From: Pelargonium cotyledonis | Lineage: Eukaryota > Streptophyta > Magnoliopsida > Geraniales > Geraniaceae | Direction: 5' to 3' | Assembly: GCA_036897625.1 (NCBI GenBank) | Contig: JAYMTA010000502.1 | Coordinates: forward strand, 1 to 27,706 | DNA length: 27,706 nucleotides | Shown: piece after piece, positions 9,607 through 21,805 of the stretch | Layout: each line of letters begins with the position of its first letter | Position numbering within the stretch: the first letter of the stretch is position 1 | Translations under genes and position numbers: made by a program | Notes under the pieces: generated by a model | Databases searched by the model: none | What the model saw: only the letters and a program-made list of their open reading frames with translations | Told to the model about the DNA's origin: nothing

Positions 9607-11658
9607 ATGGACAAGTCCAGCACTCTGGAGTACATCAACCAGATGTTCCCTACAGGTTAATTTCTCTCTCTCGTTCTGGTTATGGCTGTGACATACATTT
9701 ATTCACGGAAAATTGTGTGTATTTTGTATTTTTATAGTGAAACTTCATCTGCTTATGTTTTTTTCCTTCTTTTTTCTATTTTGTAATTGAACATCCAAAA
9801 TACCTTGAGAATTAAGTTGCCTATTATGGAGGTTTTACATTAATCTGGATCAACGTGGATAACTGGAGCTAGTATTTGGGATGGTTAGATTTATTGTAAT
9901 TTGGATAGATGGCCTGTTGAATGTGTTAGTATACAGTTGATGTTCAGTATACAGTTGATGTTCACTGTGCCTGTGGCTTAGATATTGGATTCATGTTGGT
10001 TTTGTTCTTAATTTATGATCCAAGGATTAATATATTTGAAATCTTAGATGAGTCTCTTAGCTCAATTCTTGTTTCCCTAACTTTAATTATGCTAAGAAGT
10101 AAGAAGTCAGTTATAAACTTTTTTAGTTGATAATAATATACCCTCCTCGGCCGTCATCAATAGCTTAAATTGATGCTATTCATTCTTATGAAACACTCTT
10201 AATTTTGATTAAAATAAAATGCTGTAGCATAACAGAAAGTACTACCATAAGTAGCTGGGGTCCTGGGGATACTTTTGTGAATAAATAATGAAAGGGAGAT
10301 GAAATGGAGTGGGGAAACCAATAAATACCCTATAAGAAGCTGTAATGCAGAGTTGACTGGAAAAACTACCATGATGAACAGAACATTCCCTATAATTTTT
10401 GGTATTCGACTTATTTTTTCTCAAATGAGGCAGTCACTTCAAAGTAGGAAATGTTTTCTGGTGCCAACCAAACCTTAGAAAACAGGCTATGCATAAAAAA
10501 TGCTTCTCAATTCAAAGCATTTTTATGTGGAACAAACATAAAAATGTCATGTAGTAGGCCATATATTGGCTATGTGGCGTTTAGGGAACTCTCTGATTTT
10601 TTATTCCAACCACTGTAAAATTCTTGGTCAGCAAGGAGTTCATCATGTTATTATTCGGATTTGTAAATTGAAATGTGTTTTTTTCCCTAGATGATCTTAT
10701 TCTTGTTATTGCTAACATCCAGAGGCATCTTTATCTGGTGTCGAGCCACTTATGCAAAAGATACAGAGTGAGATACGCCGTGTAGATGCTGGAATATTGG
10801 CAGCAGTTCGTCAACAGGTGATTAGCTTTTCTGACTGATTTTGTATGACAAAGTGTTAAAATTTTAAAGCACTGTGACTGTTGGGCTTTGTTTCACCTAG
10901 CAACTCTGTACAGCCTTATATCTAACTCATTAATGCATAAGATCGAGTCATAATATTTTGTATTCTGATGGTAAGATGAGTATGTAACGTAGTAATGATC
11001 ATTATGTGGTCGTCTTCCTGAGGAGTTTAAGAGAGATCACTAGGAAACTATGGTTAGCATGTAGCATGATTTAATGTTATATGCCCTAAGACTGTGTAAT
11101 GCAATGTAGAGTAGCCATCCAGCTTTCTCTATCTCCTTTATCCACATGATTAAGCTGCTTACATTATATTCAAGGTGTTGTAGAGTTAGGAAAAACAAGT
11201 CATTTTTATTGTATTCATACTCATTGAGGCACTTCATAGAACTCATTACACTGCTATCATTTTTTTATAACTTCAGAGTAACTCAGGAACCAAAGCAAAA
11301 GAGGATCTCGCTGCTGCTACGGGTGCTGTGAAGGTCCGTTCATTAAATATATTATTTTGAAAGTTTGCCTCATTTTAAGAGTTGTGCTTTACTTGTATGA
11401 CTATTAGTTTTGTAATTTTGTTTGTTAATATGAAGCTGCATATGTCAACTTCTTATTTTATTTTATTTTTTATTTATTCATTTAGCTTTCTTTTAAAAAC
11501 AGGAACTCATGTATAAGATCCTAGAAATTAAGACCAAGGCTGAGCAAAGTGAAACGATGGTCCAAGAAATATGCCGTGACATTAAGAAGTTGGACTTTGC
11601 AAAAAAGCATATAACAACTACAATTACTGCTCTCCATCGTCTTACTATGTTTGGTTTG

Positions 11659-11697
<39 letters not shown>

Positions 11698-14600
11698 ATG
11701 TATAATTATGATGGGCTTTTATCTGGTTTCTTATGCCTATTATGATTTAGATTGTAGGGTTCAGTGGAGGCATTTAACTTTTATTGATGAATTGAAGGAA
11801 GAACTTTTATATTCTAATTTTGTATGAAATAGGATAAGATAAACATATAATACCCTATTTTAAAAGATTCAAGAGGACGAAGTACTGTTCAAAGCACATG
11901 CTTACATTTTGTATGCAAATTAATTTTCTTAAGAGAAAGGGCAAAACATATAAATTTTAAATGGGGTAGTGTGTGGGTGCCACAAGGGAACCATTTTGAA
12001 CCCTAGGTGATGCCAGGCTGAAGTTTCCATTGCAGCCTCACTTTCTTGAGAACTTGAATCATGTCATAATAAGGGAGGGGGCGCGGTAGTGTGTGTGTGT
12101 GTGTGTGTCACAAGGGAACCATTTGAGCCTTAGGTGACACCAGGCTGGAGTTCCCATTGCAGCCTCACTATGCTCCCGATATATTGAATCACATCATGAC
12201 AAGGGAGGAGGTTCTTTAATGTAGTGAAGGTGCTTTTCTTTGTACCCAAGTTTTCACTGCAACACTTATTCATTTTATGGCAGTCTCTGCTGTTGAGCAA
12301 CTTCAAATGATGGCATCAAAACGACAATATAAGGAGGCAGCTGCACAGCTGGAGGTAGTTTCTATGAAAGTTATATGTAGTTTATAATTATTGGCTTAAC
12401 TTGTACAAATTGGCATATAAAAGCTGCTTTGTTTATAGTTTATCCTTTTGTTTGCGTGCTGTTATCATTTTTTCGTAATCTTGAATTTCAATAGAATAGT
12501 ATTGCTTAGTATGGTCTGTCTGTCTTTCAGGCTGTAAACCAGTTATGTAGTCATTTTGAAGCCTACAGGGACATTCCAAAGATCACAGAGCTCAGGGAAA
12601 AGTTTAAGAACATCAAACAAATACTGAAGTCACATGTATTCTCTGATTTCTCGAGGTATGTTATATTATATAGTTGCCGAAGTTCTACTTTTGAAGATAG
12701 GTAATTCTAACACCAATGGTACTTGTCTTGTCTTTTCTCTTATGACTATATTAATACATACATTGCCACATTCGTTTTCCTATTTTCTTATATATCTGTA
12801 GTTTGAAAAATTCTTCCATCAACATATCTGTCAGTTTGCATATTACTTAAGGACTTCAAACTTGAGCAGCCATTGGGCATACTTGAGAATGATTCTTGAT
12901 GATAGTGGTCAAATTTGAAAAAAAAAAAAAAAAAACTCTATTCAGACAATTGACTGTCGTGAAAATTGTGAGCAAATTAACATTACCTTTTGGGTTTTTT
13001 CATTTTAATTCTTAATTTCTGGGATGTCATCTACTTCAAATGTGATCCTAGTAGTCCAAGTTTCTGTTATAGCAGAATTTGTCCATTGGTTGAAAGAGAA
13101 GCTGGCAGAAGGATATTATTGGGTTAATAGCGTGCTGTTCAGTTTACAATCTTCAGCAGCTTAATAACTGGCAGAAGGATATTATTTGGGTAGACTACAG
13201 TGGGGTTCTTAAACGGTCTGTTTTACTTGTGTTTAAATATAAAGGATGGTGGATTGGGTATGAGGATTTTTGGATCCAGGCAAGCTCTTGGTAAATGGCT
13301 TTGAGAGATGATGAGTAAAATATATGAGGTAATTTCTCTGTGTAACTCCTTTAAGGAAAGGACTCTAATGGGGCTTTGTGGAAGAGTGTTTGTTGAGCTA
13401 GGTATCAATTTCTTAATAGCATCATATTTAGGATGGTCCTTTTTTTGTTTTTTGGAATAGACATTTGAAACTTTTTAGATTTTACTTGAGTTGAAGGTTA
13501 GGTTGATCTGGACGATATAATGTGATAGACTGGTGAACAGTAAAAAGTTTCATTTATCATACAACTGTTTCATGCTGGTGGAAGGTTTTCCTGAAGGAGT
13601 TTTGGTGCACGCAAATCTTTTGTTGAAGTATCAATTTAAGCGGACTGCAGGTTATTAAAGATTCCTATAACTTGTGATTTGAGGATCAGTGAGAAAATCT
13701 GATAGCATTGATCATACATGCGTAAAAATGGAGAGTCAATAAATATTTCCTGGAGAGAAGAGATATCTGCTATTCTAGATGTGGGCTTCTTGATGTGCAT
13801 TAGACTATGGCTTGAGAAATTGTGGGTATCCTTGAAACAGCTGAACCTTTGAAGGCCACACTTTCTCTTCCCCTTCCACTCAATTTATGGAAATTACATT
13901 TCCTTATTGCTCTTTTTTCACCTTCTAGGAGGTTTTCCTTTGAAAGTGTCTGCATATCAACTGAATGGGTCATCTTCACTTCGTAAAGCTTTTTCTCTGA
14001 TTTTACCTCAGCTTAGGTACCGGTAAGGAAACAGAGGAATCTAATTTGCTCCAGCAATTATCTGATGCTTGCTTAGTGGTTGATGGTCTGGAGCCATCTG
14101 TGAGGGAAGAGCTGGTAAATAATTTTTGCAGTAGGGAGCTTACTTCGTATGAACAGATCTTTGAAGGAGCTGGTAAGTTTAACATCCTCTTCTATACTAT
14201 ATTACTTAATTGTAAACATTTTATTTTTTATTTCCTTATAGTCTTAATGTTTGACATCTTCAGAATTAGCTAAGTTGGATAAGACTGAAAGGAGATATGC
14301 ATGGATTAAGCGTCGAATCAGAACAAATGAGGAAATCTGGACAATCTTTCCTCTTTCATGGCATGTTCCTTATCGTCTCTGTATCCTGTTCTGTAAGAAG
14401 ACCAGGTATATTATCTAATTGCATTTATTTCAGAATTTTACTCTTGTAAAGCTATTAAGTTTAAGTACTTTTCAGATGGCTAACATTGTTGGCATTTACT
14501 TCAAATGTCATATAAGTCAGACGAACTGATAGCACCACAAATAAGGGTTGCTACCCAAGAAGATGGGAATATGTAGAGAAGCACCAAAGAAAAAAAAAAA

Positions 14601-17600
14601 ACCACTGAATACTATTGCTGTACATCAAAGCATCAATGATATTTAAAAAGAGTACACCATCATGGATGTAGGTGTCAAAAATGTTTTGGTTTTCATATAA
14701 CCAATTCAAGAAGTCAAACTAATTTTGTTGCTATAAAGCTTATGTTTAAAATAGAAAACCAGAAGCTAAAACTTGAAACAGTGTCTGAAAATGTTATGAT
14801 CAGGCCGAATTGTTGACCTATGCATGGATCCATTGATGAGGCATTTAGGCTTCTAATTAGGAGCTTTTCAAGAAGATGGAGTTATTCATAAAAAATAAAA
14901 ATAAAAACAGTTCTAAGCGTGCTTAATGTGATTGTATTTCATGTGTATCCTTATTATTATGTTTCGCCTTTGTTCAGGAAACACCTTGAACAGATCCTGG
15001 ATAACATGAAAGAAAAGCCAGATGTTGGCACACTGTTGTTGGTGAGTCATGTTTTTTACTTATCTACATCAATGATGGACTCTTATAATTACTGTAATTT
15101 CCATTTTATTAATATAGACTTGAAAAGGTGAAAACTTATAATTAAAGCCCATTTTTGCGAAAGCATTATTCTTACCAAATGGATTCTGCTACTTGTATTT
15201 TATCACTTGTTTATGTGCAGAAGAAGGTTGAATATGTATAGTAATTGGTATCTCAAGTATCACCATATAACTAGTTTGATGTTGTTTATGGTTATTTCTG
15301 CCTCATCATATCTTTGGTGTCTGCCTATTGCTGATAAAAAAAAATATATATATATCTTTGGTGTCTGTATACTTGTTTTACTTATTGTGACATTTTCCTT
15401 TCCTATGTTTTGAGATATTTTTGTAGGCGTTGCAAAGAACCCTTGAATTTGAAAATGAATTAGCAGAGAAATTTGGAGGGAGCACTCAAAATAGAGAGAC
15501 TGCAAATGACATTGAAGATATTGGATCAGGGGAAAATAATGGTAAAAGTGTATCAGATATTAGAAAGAAATATGAAAGAAAGCTTGCTGCACATCAAGGG
15601 AATGAAACTGAGGTATGCAATGTACATTGCAGTGTAGCTGAGAAAACTTCAATTAATGAAAAGTTAACTCCTTTGTAGTGAGTCACAATTCCTTGTATTC
15701 ATTTTTTTTTGCTGGCAGGAAAATGATAAGAACCGAGATTTGTCAGTGCCTGGAGCCGGGGTATATTTTTTTTATACTACTTTTCTAGTTTATTGTTAGC
15801 ATTAGCAATACTATGTGGTTTGATCTGGTAGTTCAACTTTGCATTTTTGTGCTAACTAGAAATTAGACGTATGAAGAAATTTTTAGTTTAAGATCCAGTC
15901 AGGTTTAATATTATTAGCTGCCTTTGTTCCAACTCCATCATTACGTTGGTCTTTTCTACCCACTAATATGGGTAGGTTCACTGGTGCTCAATGTTTTGAG
16001 CCTGTAACAAATTTTTATCTCTATTGGTTTTGCACTTTTGAAATCAAATCCTTATAGAAAACATGTCTTATCACTTATGATCGCTTTGTTGGAGAATTCA
16101 AGGAAACGTAATCTAGGTTTATTTTTTCTTGACATGCTGACCATTTTGTGCAGCCGTCCCTGTCCTAGGGTATATCTATGTTTGTAGTTTGTGGCAGTCT
16201 AAAATAGATTAAGCTTTTCTATTGCTTTGGGCTTTTGGGGTAAAAGATGGCTCATATAGATATATGACTCTCACTTTGTCAGTTCAACTTCCATGGAATT
16301 ATTTCATCCTGCTTTGAACCTCACTTGCAAGTATATGTTGAACTAGAAGAGAAAACACTAATGGACAATCTGGAGAAGCTTCTTCAGGTAGTTTGGATTG
16401 GTTGATATTTATTACAGGCATTCTATATGCTTTTCCTGTTCTTATTTTTCCTTGAATTGTAATTTTTCTTATGATAGGAAGAAACATGGGATATTGAGGA
16501 TGGGAGTCAGAATAATGTTTTATCCAGTAGCATGCAGGTAACCATTTAAATATTTCTGTATTTCTCTAAGCTATAGCCTATTTGAAGTGTGTTCCAGGAG
16601 TTTGTTGAATGCTTAGCACACCATATTTCGACTGGCTGAGGAAGGGCTGTGGAATGTGAGTGCGTGGGTGTCTTATGAGAATTTTGGTTGTTGAATCATG
16701 ATCCCAGCATTGCATACCACATTTTCTCATAGATTCAACTTCTTCCTGACAGAACTATTGGAGACATGGGTTTTTTGGGGGACATGATATTTTTAGGGAA
16801 TTCTATGTGAAATGTGTGCATGCTAGAAGAATACCCTCATGTATATTGGACCATTCTAATTTCTAGGTCGGGTAGCTGGTTAGTAGAATTGGAATTTTCA
16901 CAAGATTGCTACAATAATCAATTATTATCAGTACTTGATGGCTGATACTCCTCAATGGGTTCTGAGGCTCTGGGGTTCACTTAATAATGGGAAATGGCAG
17001 GAAATTATAGTGCATGTACTCGAGATAATTTGATATTGAATTGTAAAGAATGTAGCTTCTTCTGTTCTATGCTATCTTTGGTTGAAGACAAAAAATAAAA
17101 ATGATTACATAGAAAAGGATCTGCTCCAAATAACAAAAAAGATTTCTGCAAAACAAGGTGGGTGCGGGACCTCCACAGTTGAGATGATTGCCAAGGAATT
17201 TTGCATTATGTGAACTTGATATTGTGTTGGAAATATGAATATGTCAGAATAGTATTGCATACCCAGGTTGTTAGATAAGGAATTTATATTTTGGATATCT
17301 TTCCTTGTAGTTTATATAATATGTTTTGTATCATTTCCCAACATCATTTCATTCTCAATTGTTTTATCAGATCAGTATGGATACATAATCACGGACTAAT
17401 TTGTACTCCAAATTTTGCACTGTGTATGTATCCTGTTCCAACTTTGATTAATTTCCCTGTGCTGTGTTGTGCCATGCAGTTGTTTCTTATAATTAAGAGA
17501 AGTTTGAAGAGATGCATTGCTCTAACAAAGAGTCAAACGTTATTTAATTTATTCAAGGTGTGCTCTTGAATGGATCGATCCTGAGGATAATGGCTTAGTT

Positions 17601-20600
17601 CTTCCATTGCATGCGCCAACTAATGCTCCTTTCCTTTCTATTATTAGGTATTTCAAAGAATTCTTAAAGCATATGCTACAAGGCTCTTTGCAAGACTACC
17701 TAAGGGTGGCACAGGGATTGTTGCTGCAGCCACTGGTATGGATGGACAAATAAAGGTATTCCCATTTCAGTTTTAATGGTTGTTTTGGGAACCTGCTTGT
17801 TCCTTATATATTGGATACTGATAGCGAATTTGTTTTCTGTCTCATAATTTGAGCAGACGTCTGACAGGGATGAAAGGGTGATTTGTTATATTGTGAATTC
17901 AGCTGAATACTGCCATAAAACAGTGAGTTATTTCTGATCTTGGCTTTGAATTTGACTTTGTTTTTGCAAATGTATACTATTATCTTGGTTTATGTGAGTG
18001 CATGTGAATGTGATGCCAATTGATTCCTACAGAAATAAATGAGTCGTATGTAATCCTATTGGACTTTTGCAAAAAATATACTATATAGGGATTAGAGGAA
18101 ATGATAGTTTCATTGGGAACAACTTAGTTCCTTAAAGTTGATCCTTGCCATCATATCTAATGCTGGAAAATAGATGAATGACTTGATAGTTTTTATTTTC
18201 ATATTTTATATTTTAATATGTTTCCAATGCTTTATACCCTTAGTAAGATGTAATGAGGCCACTAGCAAATCCAGTAGCCAATCTTTATAATAACTTCCGA
18301 AATACCTTATGTACAACACTGCAGTACTGGAGCAATGGTGTGTTCTTGCAAAATGGTGAAATTTGGATACTTTCTTGTTAGCTTTACTCTTTGTTTTGAA
18401 TATTCATTGTGAAATTTCATGCTTTTTCAAATGTTACTGATATGAATCTATCCTCAATCTGAAAATTGCCCACCATATCAATGTGCAGTACCTGTTTTGT
18501 CATTTAATCATCTGTCTGAGCTGATTGGCATGTATGTTAGATACTATTAGGCTATTTATGTAACCTTTTTTGTGAATGTTTGGATTGGATATTGACAGGT
18601 TCAGAAGTATATTTAAGTTTCCTATAGGCTTGCATAAACAATCTTGTTTATTATGAAACCCTTTGCAAGGCCAACTAACTCAACTCAATTTTCTTAACAG
18701 TCTGGCGAATTGGCTGAAAGTGTATCCAAAATCATTGATTCCCAATTTGGAGATGGGATAGATATGTCAGAAGTGGAGGTACTGACTAGTTTTTTCTTCT
18801 TGGATCGCCCAGTACCATTACTTTCTATACATTGTTTCACATGTTATGGAATTGCACAGGATGAATTTTCAGCAGTCATAACAAAAGCATTGGTTACCTT
18901 AGTTCATGGCCTGGAAAGCAAATTTGATGCTGAAATGGCTGCAATGTCTCGTGTTCCATGGGGTAACCTTGAAAGTGTTGGTGACCAATCAGAGTAAGAT
19001 ATATTAAGTTAGGGATTGCTCTTTAAGTACTTGGGCCAAAGACAACTCTCCATAACTAACCACATCTACCTTTTTTGCAGGTATGTCAATGGCATAAATA
19101 GTATCCTTAGTAGTAGCATTCCTGTCCTTGGACGCCTTCTTTCACCCATTTACTTTCAGTTCTTCTTGGATAAGGTGATTATACAAGAATGATGTCTCTT
19201 TTCTGTAATTAATATGTTGCCTGTGTCATTTTGTCAATTTGTATGATTTTGTTAGTTTATTCTAGGAGATAGCTGCTCAGGCTTGCTTTTCCTAATTGTC
19301 ATGTGTCAAGGTCTACTTATTATGTTTACTTTTAGCTACTAAGTTCTAGATCTTGTTGCTCAGAATCTAGATGATGCGTGCTCTTCTGGAGCATCATTTT
19401 TTTTTATGTTACTCAATGTGCCTTGTTCTTATGCTGTGCAGCTTGCATCATCTCTTGGCCCACGCCTCTACCTCAACATATTTAAGTGCAAGCACATATC
19501 AGAAACCGGTGCCCAGCAAGTAGTTATCCTTAAACTTGTTTGCTTGTGTTATATAGTAGTTTGAAGCCTGTGGGACAGTATAAACATATAATAACCATAA
19601 ATTGCATGGCTTATGCCTGGAGTCTGGCATCCTAGTCAATGTTGAAGGATATGCTTCTAGGCTAGTTCTTGAATCTTATATTCTAAGATGTTCCATTCCA
19701 TGTCTCAAAATTTGATGTATCTCTGATCCTCTGTGGGAAATTTCCTAATTTTAACTTGGATTTCTCTCTTTTATACATTTTGGTCACGGATAAGATAGCA
19801 ACAATTAGGGTCATATCCCATTAGGCTCAGACTGGATGGGGAACCACCACTTAATTTATTTAGATCATGAATGCCTGTCATGTGATTTTTGCAGATGTTA
19901 TTGGACACTCAAGCTATAAAGTCTATTCTTTTAGAAGTTCCTTCCCTTGGCCGACAGGTGAGCTTTTATATGGAAACAATACTTCAGTTGCATGCATGAT
20001 CAAAACTCACAAAGTACAGTTTATAGTTTTCTTCCTGCTTTTTTACTATTAGAAATATTGTTGGCTTATATGATGTATAAATAGCAGAGATAAACATTGC
20101 AGTACATTCATTGATTTCATAATTATATGTGAATATATAGGTATATTTATCTCTTGTCCATTATCTAATTTAAGAGTGTGTGTTTTTTTGTGTTGGTATT
20201 TCACCGAAACAGACATCTGATGCCGCTAATTATTCAAAATTTGTAAGCCGTGAGATGAGCAAAGCTGAAGCACTTTTGAAGGTTGGTAATCCAATGAACT
20301 ATAACTTCTGTTCTTTCAATTTTCATAATGCACGTAAATTTCATTATGCAGGTTATACTATCTCCAGTTGATTCTGTTGCAGATACATATCGTGCATTGC
20401 TACCAGAAGGGACGCCAATGGAATTTCAGCGTATTCTGGAGCTCAAGGTTATTATCATTATTACCTCCCTTTTTATTTTATATTTACGGTGTCAGATCTG
20501 AAATCATCAAACCGCTTCTAAACATCATTATTTGCGGATTGAATCTGTATGTACTGCTCTGTCTAATTCTCTAGTAAGGATCCAATTGCCAAAGAAATTA

Positions 20601-21222
20601 TAAAAAATGGATCAAATATTTGAAACTTGTGCTAATATGTTAGTATGCTGAATAGAATCATCTCCAGAAATGCTGCATCTATTGGACTATATATCTGTTG
20701 TTACCTTGCATTCTGAAATCTTATTCTATCTCATTGCTTACTCATCATTAATATGTTTTTCTTATAGTGTTGTGCTGTATTTTCTGCTAGTTGGTTATTC
20801 AACTTTAAAGATGACAGTCTCTGCTGTGTTATAAACTAAAACTGGATTGTTTCTTCAAAATGTCAAGATATAGAAATTAATTACCGTAGTTCAATTTGAC
20901 CTATCATGTGCAGGGCCTTAAAAAAGCTGATCAACAAAGTATATTAGACGACTTCAACAAGCATGGACCAGGGATCACAAAACCTTCTATTGCACCTTCA
21001 GCTGCTCAGCCCACCCCAATTGTTCCCTCGGTCCCCGCAGCCCTCCCTGCAATTACCAATCCCTTGTCAGTAGGGCTTATTGCATCCCGAGAGGATGTTC
21101 TAACTCGAGCAGCAGCACTTGGACGAGGGGCCGCCACAACAGGCTTCAAGAGATTCCTTGCTCTAACAGAAGCAGCAAAAGACCGGAAAGACGGGCCTTT
21201 CAGGAAGCTATTCAATGCCTAA
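9607..21222 (+). CDS. VPS53: VPS53 (HIT1-like), GARP tethering complex subunit, 24 exons
   Basis: Subunit of the GARP complex (VPS51/52/53/54), which tethers endosome-derived vesicles at the trans-Golgi network; the Arabidopsis ortholog is HIT1, needed for heat and osmotic tolerance. Exons: 9607-9655, 10723-10817, 11277-11333, 11503-11653, 12284-12354, 12531-12655, 14012-14172, 14264-14405, 14978-15041, 15427-15612, 15719-15760, 16283-16387, 16478-16537, 17480-17557, 17648-17755, 17857-17922, 18701-18778, 18860-18993, 19081-19174, 19442-19519, 19895-19957, 20213-20281, 20352-20447, 20914-21222. They total 2481 nt (826 residues), all GT-AG and in frame. The start [15 protein letters not shown], the helical N-terminal Vps53 domain ([24 protein letters not shown]), the [10 protein letters not shown] segment and the tail ending in [17 protein letters not shown] match the plant family along the full length. 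Residues about 318-381 form a charged, variable linker; about 745-770 are Pro/Ala-rich. No broken or missing exon was seen. Confidence 0.96.
9656..10722 (+). other. Intron 1 of VPS53 (1.07 kb)
   Basis: A long first intron directly after the 16th codon. It is T-rich and no mobile element was recognised. A short direct repeat of about 16 bp (CAGTATACAGTTGATGTT region, 9932-9961) is a local tandem duplication. Confidence 0.7.
10818..11276 (+). other. Intron 2 of VPS53 (459 bp)
   Basis: AT-rich intron. Small frames on both strands overlap here but show no family resemblance; nothing else seen. Confidence 0.7.
11665..11690 (+). repeat. (CT)13 microsatellite in VPS53 intron 4
   Basis: A perfect CT run starting 11 bp after the donor GT of exon 4. 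On the minus strand it would encode an Arg-Glu run, which explains a spurious minus-strand frame there. Confidence 0.95.
11965..12209 (+). repeat. Tandem duplication of about 120 bp in VPS53 intron 4
   Basis: Two diverged copies lie head to tail, 11965-12081 and 12085-12209. Shared strings include GGTAGTGTGTG, CACAAGGGAACCATTT, CCAGGCTG and CCATTGCAGCCTCACT, and both end with AAGGGAGG. The second copy carries an expanded (GT)10 run at 12089-12108 where the first has only GTGTGTGGGTG. Confidence 0.85.
13102..13186 (+). repeat. 19-bp direct repeat pair in VPS53 intron 6
   Basis: CTGGCAGAAGGATATTATT occurs at 13102-13120 and again at 13168-13186, 66 bp apart. It lies just upstream of the probable LINE fragment and may reflect a local duplication within the same inserted DNA. 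Confidence 0.8.
13190..13500 (+). mobile_element. Decayed LINE (non-LTR) ORF2 fragment in VPS53 intron 6
   Basis: Plus-strand translation gives three blocks in order. The first, from 13227, reads [13 protein letters not shown] then ALGKWL before a stop; it resembles the plant LINE ORF2 block of form CxPKxxGGLGIR...ALLGKW just after the reverse transcriptase domain. The second, from 13367, reads GALWKSV then, past a stop, [10 protein letters not shown], like the LWKSI...F...I.F.VG block. The third, near 13448, reads FWNRHLKLF, like the FWxDxW block. The blocks lie in different frames with internal stops, so this is a dead relic, inserted in the same direction as VPS53. The resemblance is from memory of the family, not from a search. 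Confidence 0.55.
14406..14977 (+). other. Intron 8 of VPS53 (572 bp)
   Basis: AT-rich, with a short A-run near 14588-14600 and no coding or mobile element recognised. Confidence 0.65.
16538..17479 (+). other. Intron 13 of VPS53 (942 bp)
   Basis: A long intron with a slightly less AT-rich middle (about 16620-17000) that may be inserted DNA, but I could not assign it to a family. Introns 15, 17 and 18 nearby are about 100 bp or shorter, so this intron is unusually large for this part of the gene. Confidence 0.6.
17923..18700 (+). other. Intron 16 of VPS53 (778 bp)
   Basis: AT-rich intron with no recognised repeat, RNA gene or coding remnant. Confidence 0.65.
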
Positions 21223-21805
21223 GAATTAATCTTCCCATGATTTCAAGATTATGTATTGGTCGATTCGTTTTTAATTTCGATTTGGTAGATCTATTCCTTA
21301 TGTATATTACTTTCTCGGCTATATGCATTCAGTCAGCTGGAAACAGATTTTGCGTTGAGAACTGTTTTTTCCTACATCCATAGTGTTTGAATAAGTTGCT
21401 CGTTTGTTCTCTGCGCAGAACCGTACGTTTATAGTCTATACATCTCACTTTCAAAATGTTTTGCAGTATGTATTAACTGCACTAACCGGTGTACAATCTC
21501 ATTTTCAAAAACTAATTTATCTTTAATTTATTTTCTTCAAAAATTAAAATATTATTTATAGCACGGATGATTGTATTCAAATATTTATTTTAAAATTGGT
21601 AAAGTAATTGAGCATCGGAGATGCTTAAAACTGAAGAAGAAAATGCCAAATGCTTTCATATAAATTATAATTGAGCAAAAGAAGAGAAGAATTTGGATTT
21701 GAATTCTAAATTATTCTTTGACTATAGGCATTGGCACAACAAGGCACAACAGCTCATCTCCTCAAGCTCAACACCTTATCTAAGTTTCACTGTAGAAAGA
21801 AACCG
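21223..21805 (+). promoter_or_regulatory. VPS53 3' UTR and presumed UGT promoter
   Basis: The first part after the VPS53 stop must contain its 3' UTR. A TATAAAT at 21659-21665, about 140 bp before the UGT start codon, is a reasonable TATA box that would give a 5' UTR of roughly 110 nt. The UGT frame stays open upstream to 21728 but has no ATG there. Confidence 0.45.

Larger units (their letters stand above)
12656..14011 (+). other. Intron 6 of VPS53 (1.36 kb), the longest
   Basis: The longest intron of the gene, apparently enlarged by the insertion of LINE-derived DNA in its middle. An A-run lies at about 12918-12935. The remainder shows nothing recognisable. Confidence 0.75.

Noticed and set aside
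11493..11693. Minus-strand frame with an Arg-Glu run
   Set aside because: It is the complement of the (CT)13 microsatellite and overlaps VPS53 exon 4 on the other strand.
15308..15367. 16-bp direct repeat flanking an A/TA tract in VPS53 intron 9
   Set aside because: The 28 bp between the copies hold no element; simple slippage explains it better than a target-site duplication.
21731..21805. UGT frame extended 25 codons upstream
   Set aside because: The extended frame begins with TTG, not ATG, and the family's conserved N-terminus begins right after the ATG pair at 21806-21811.
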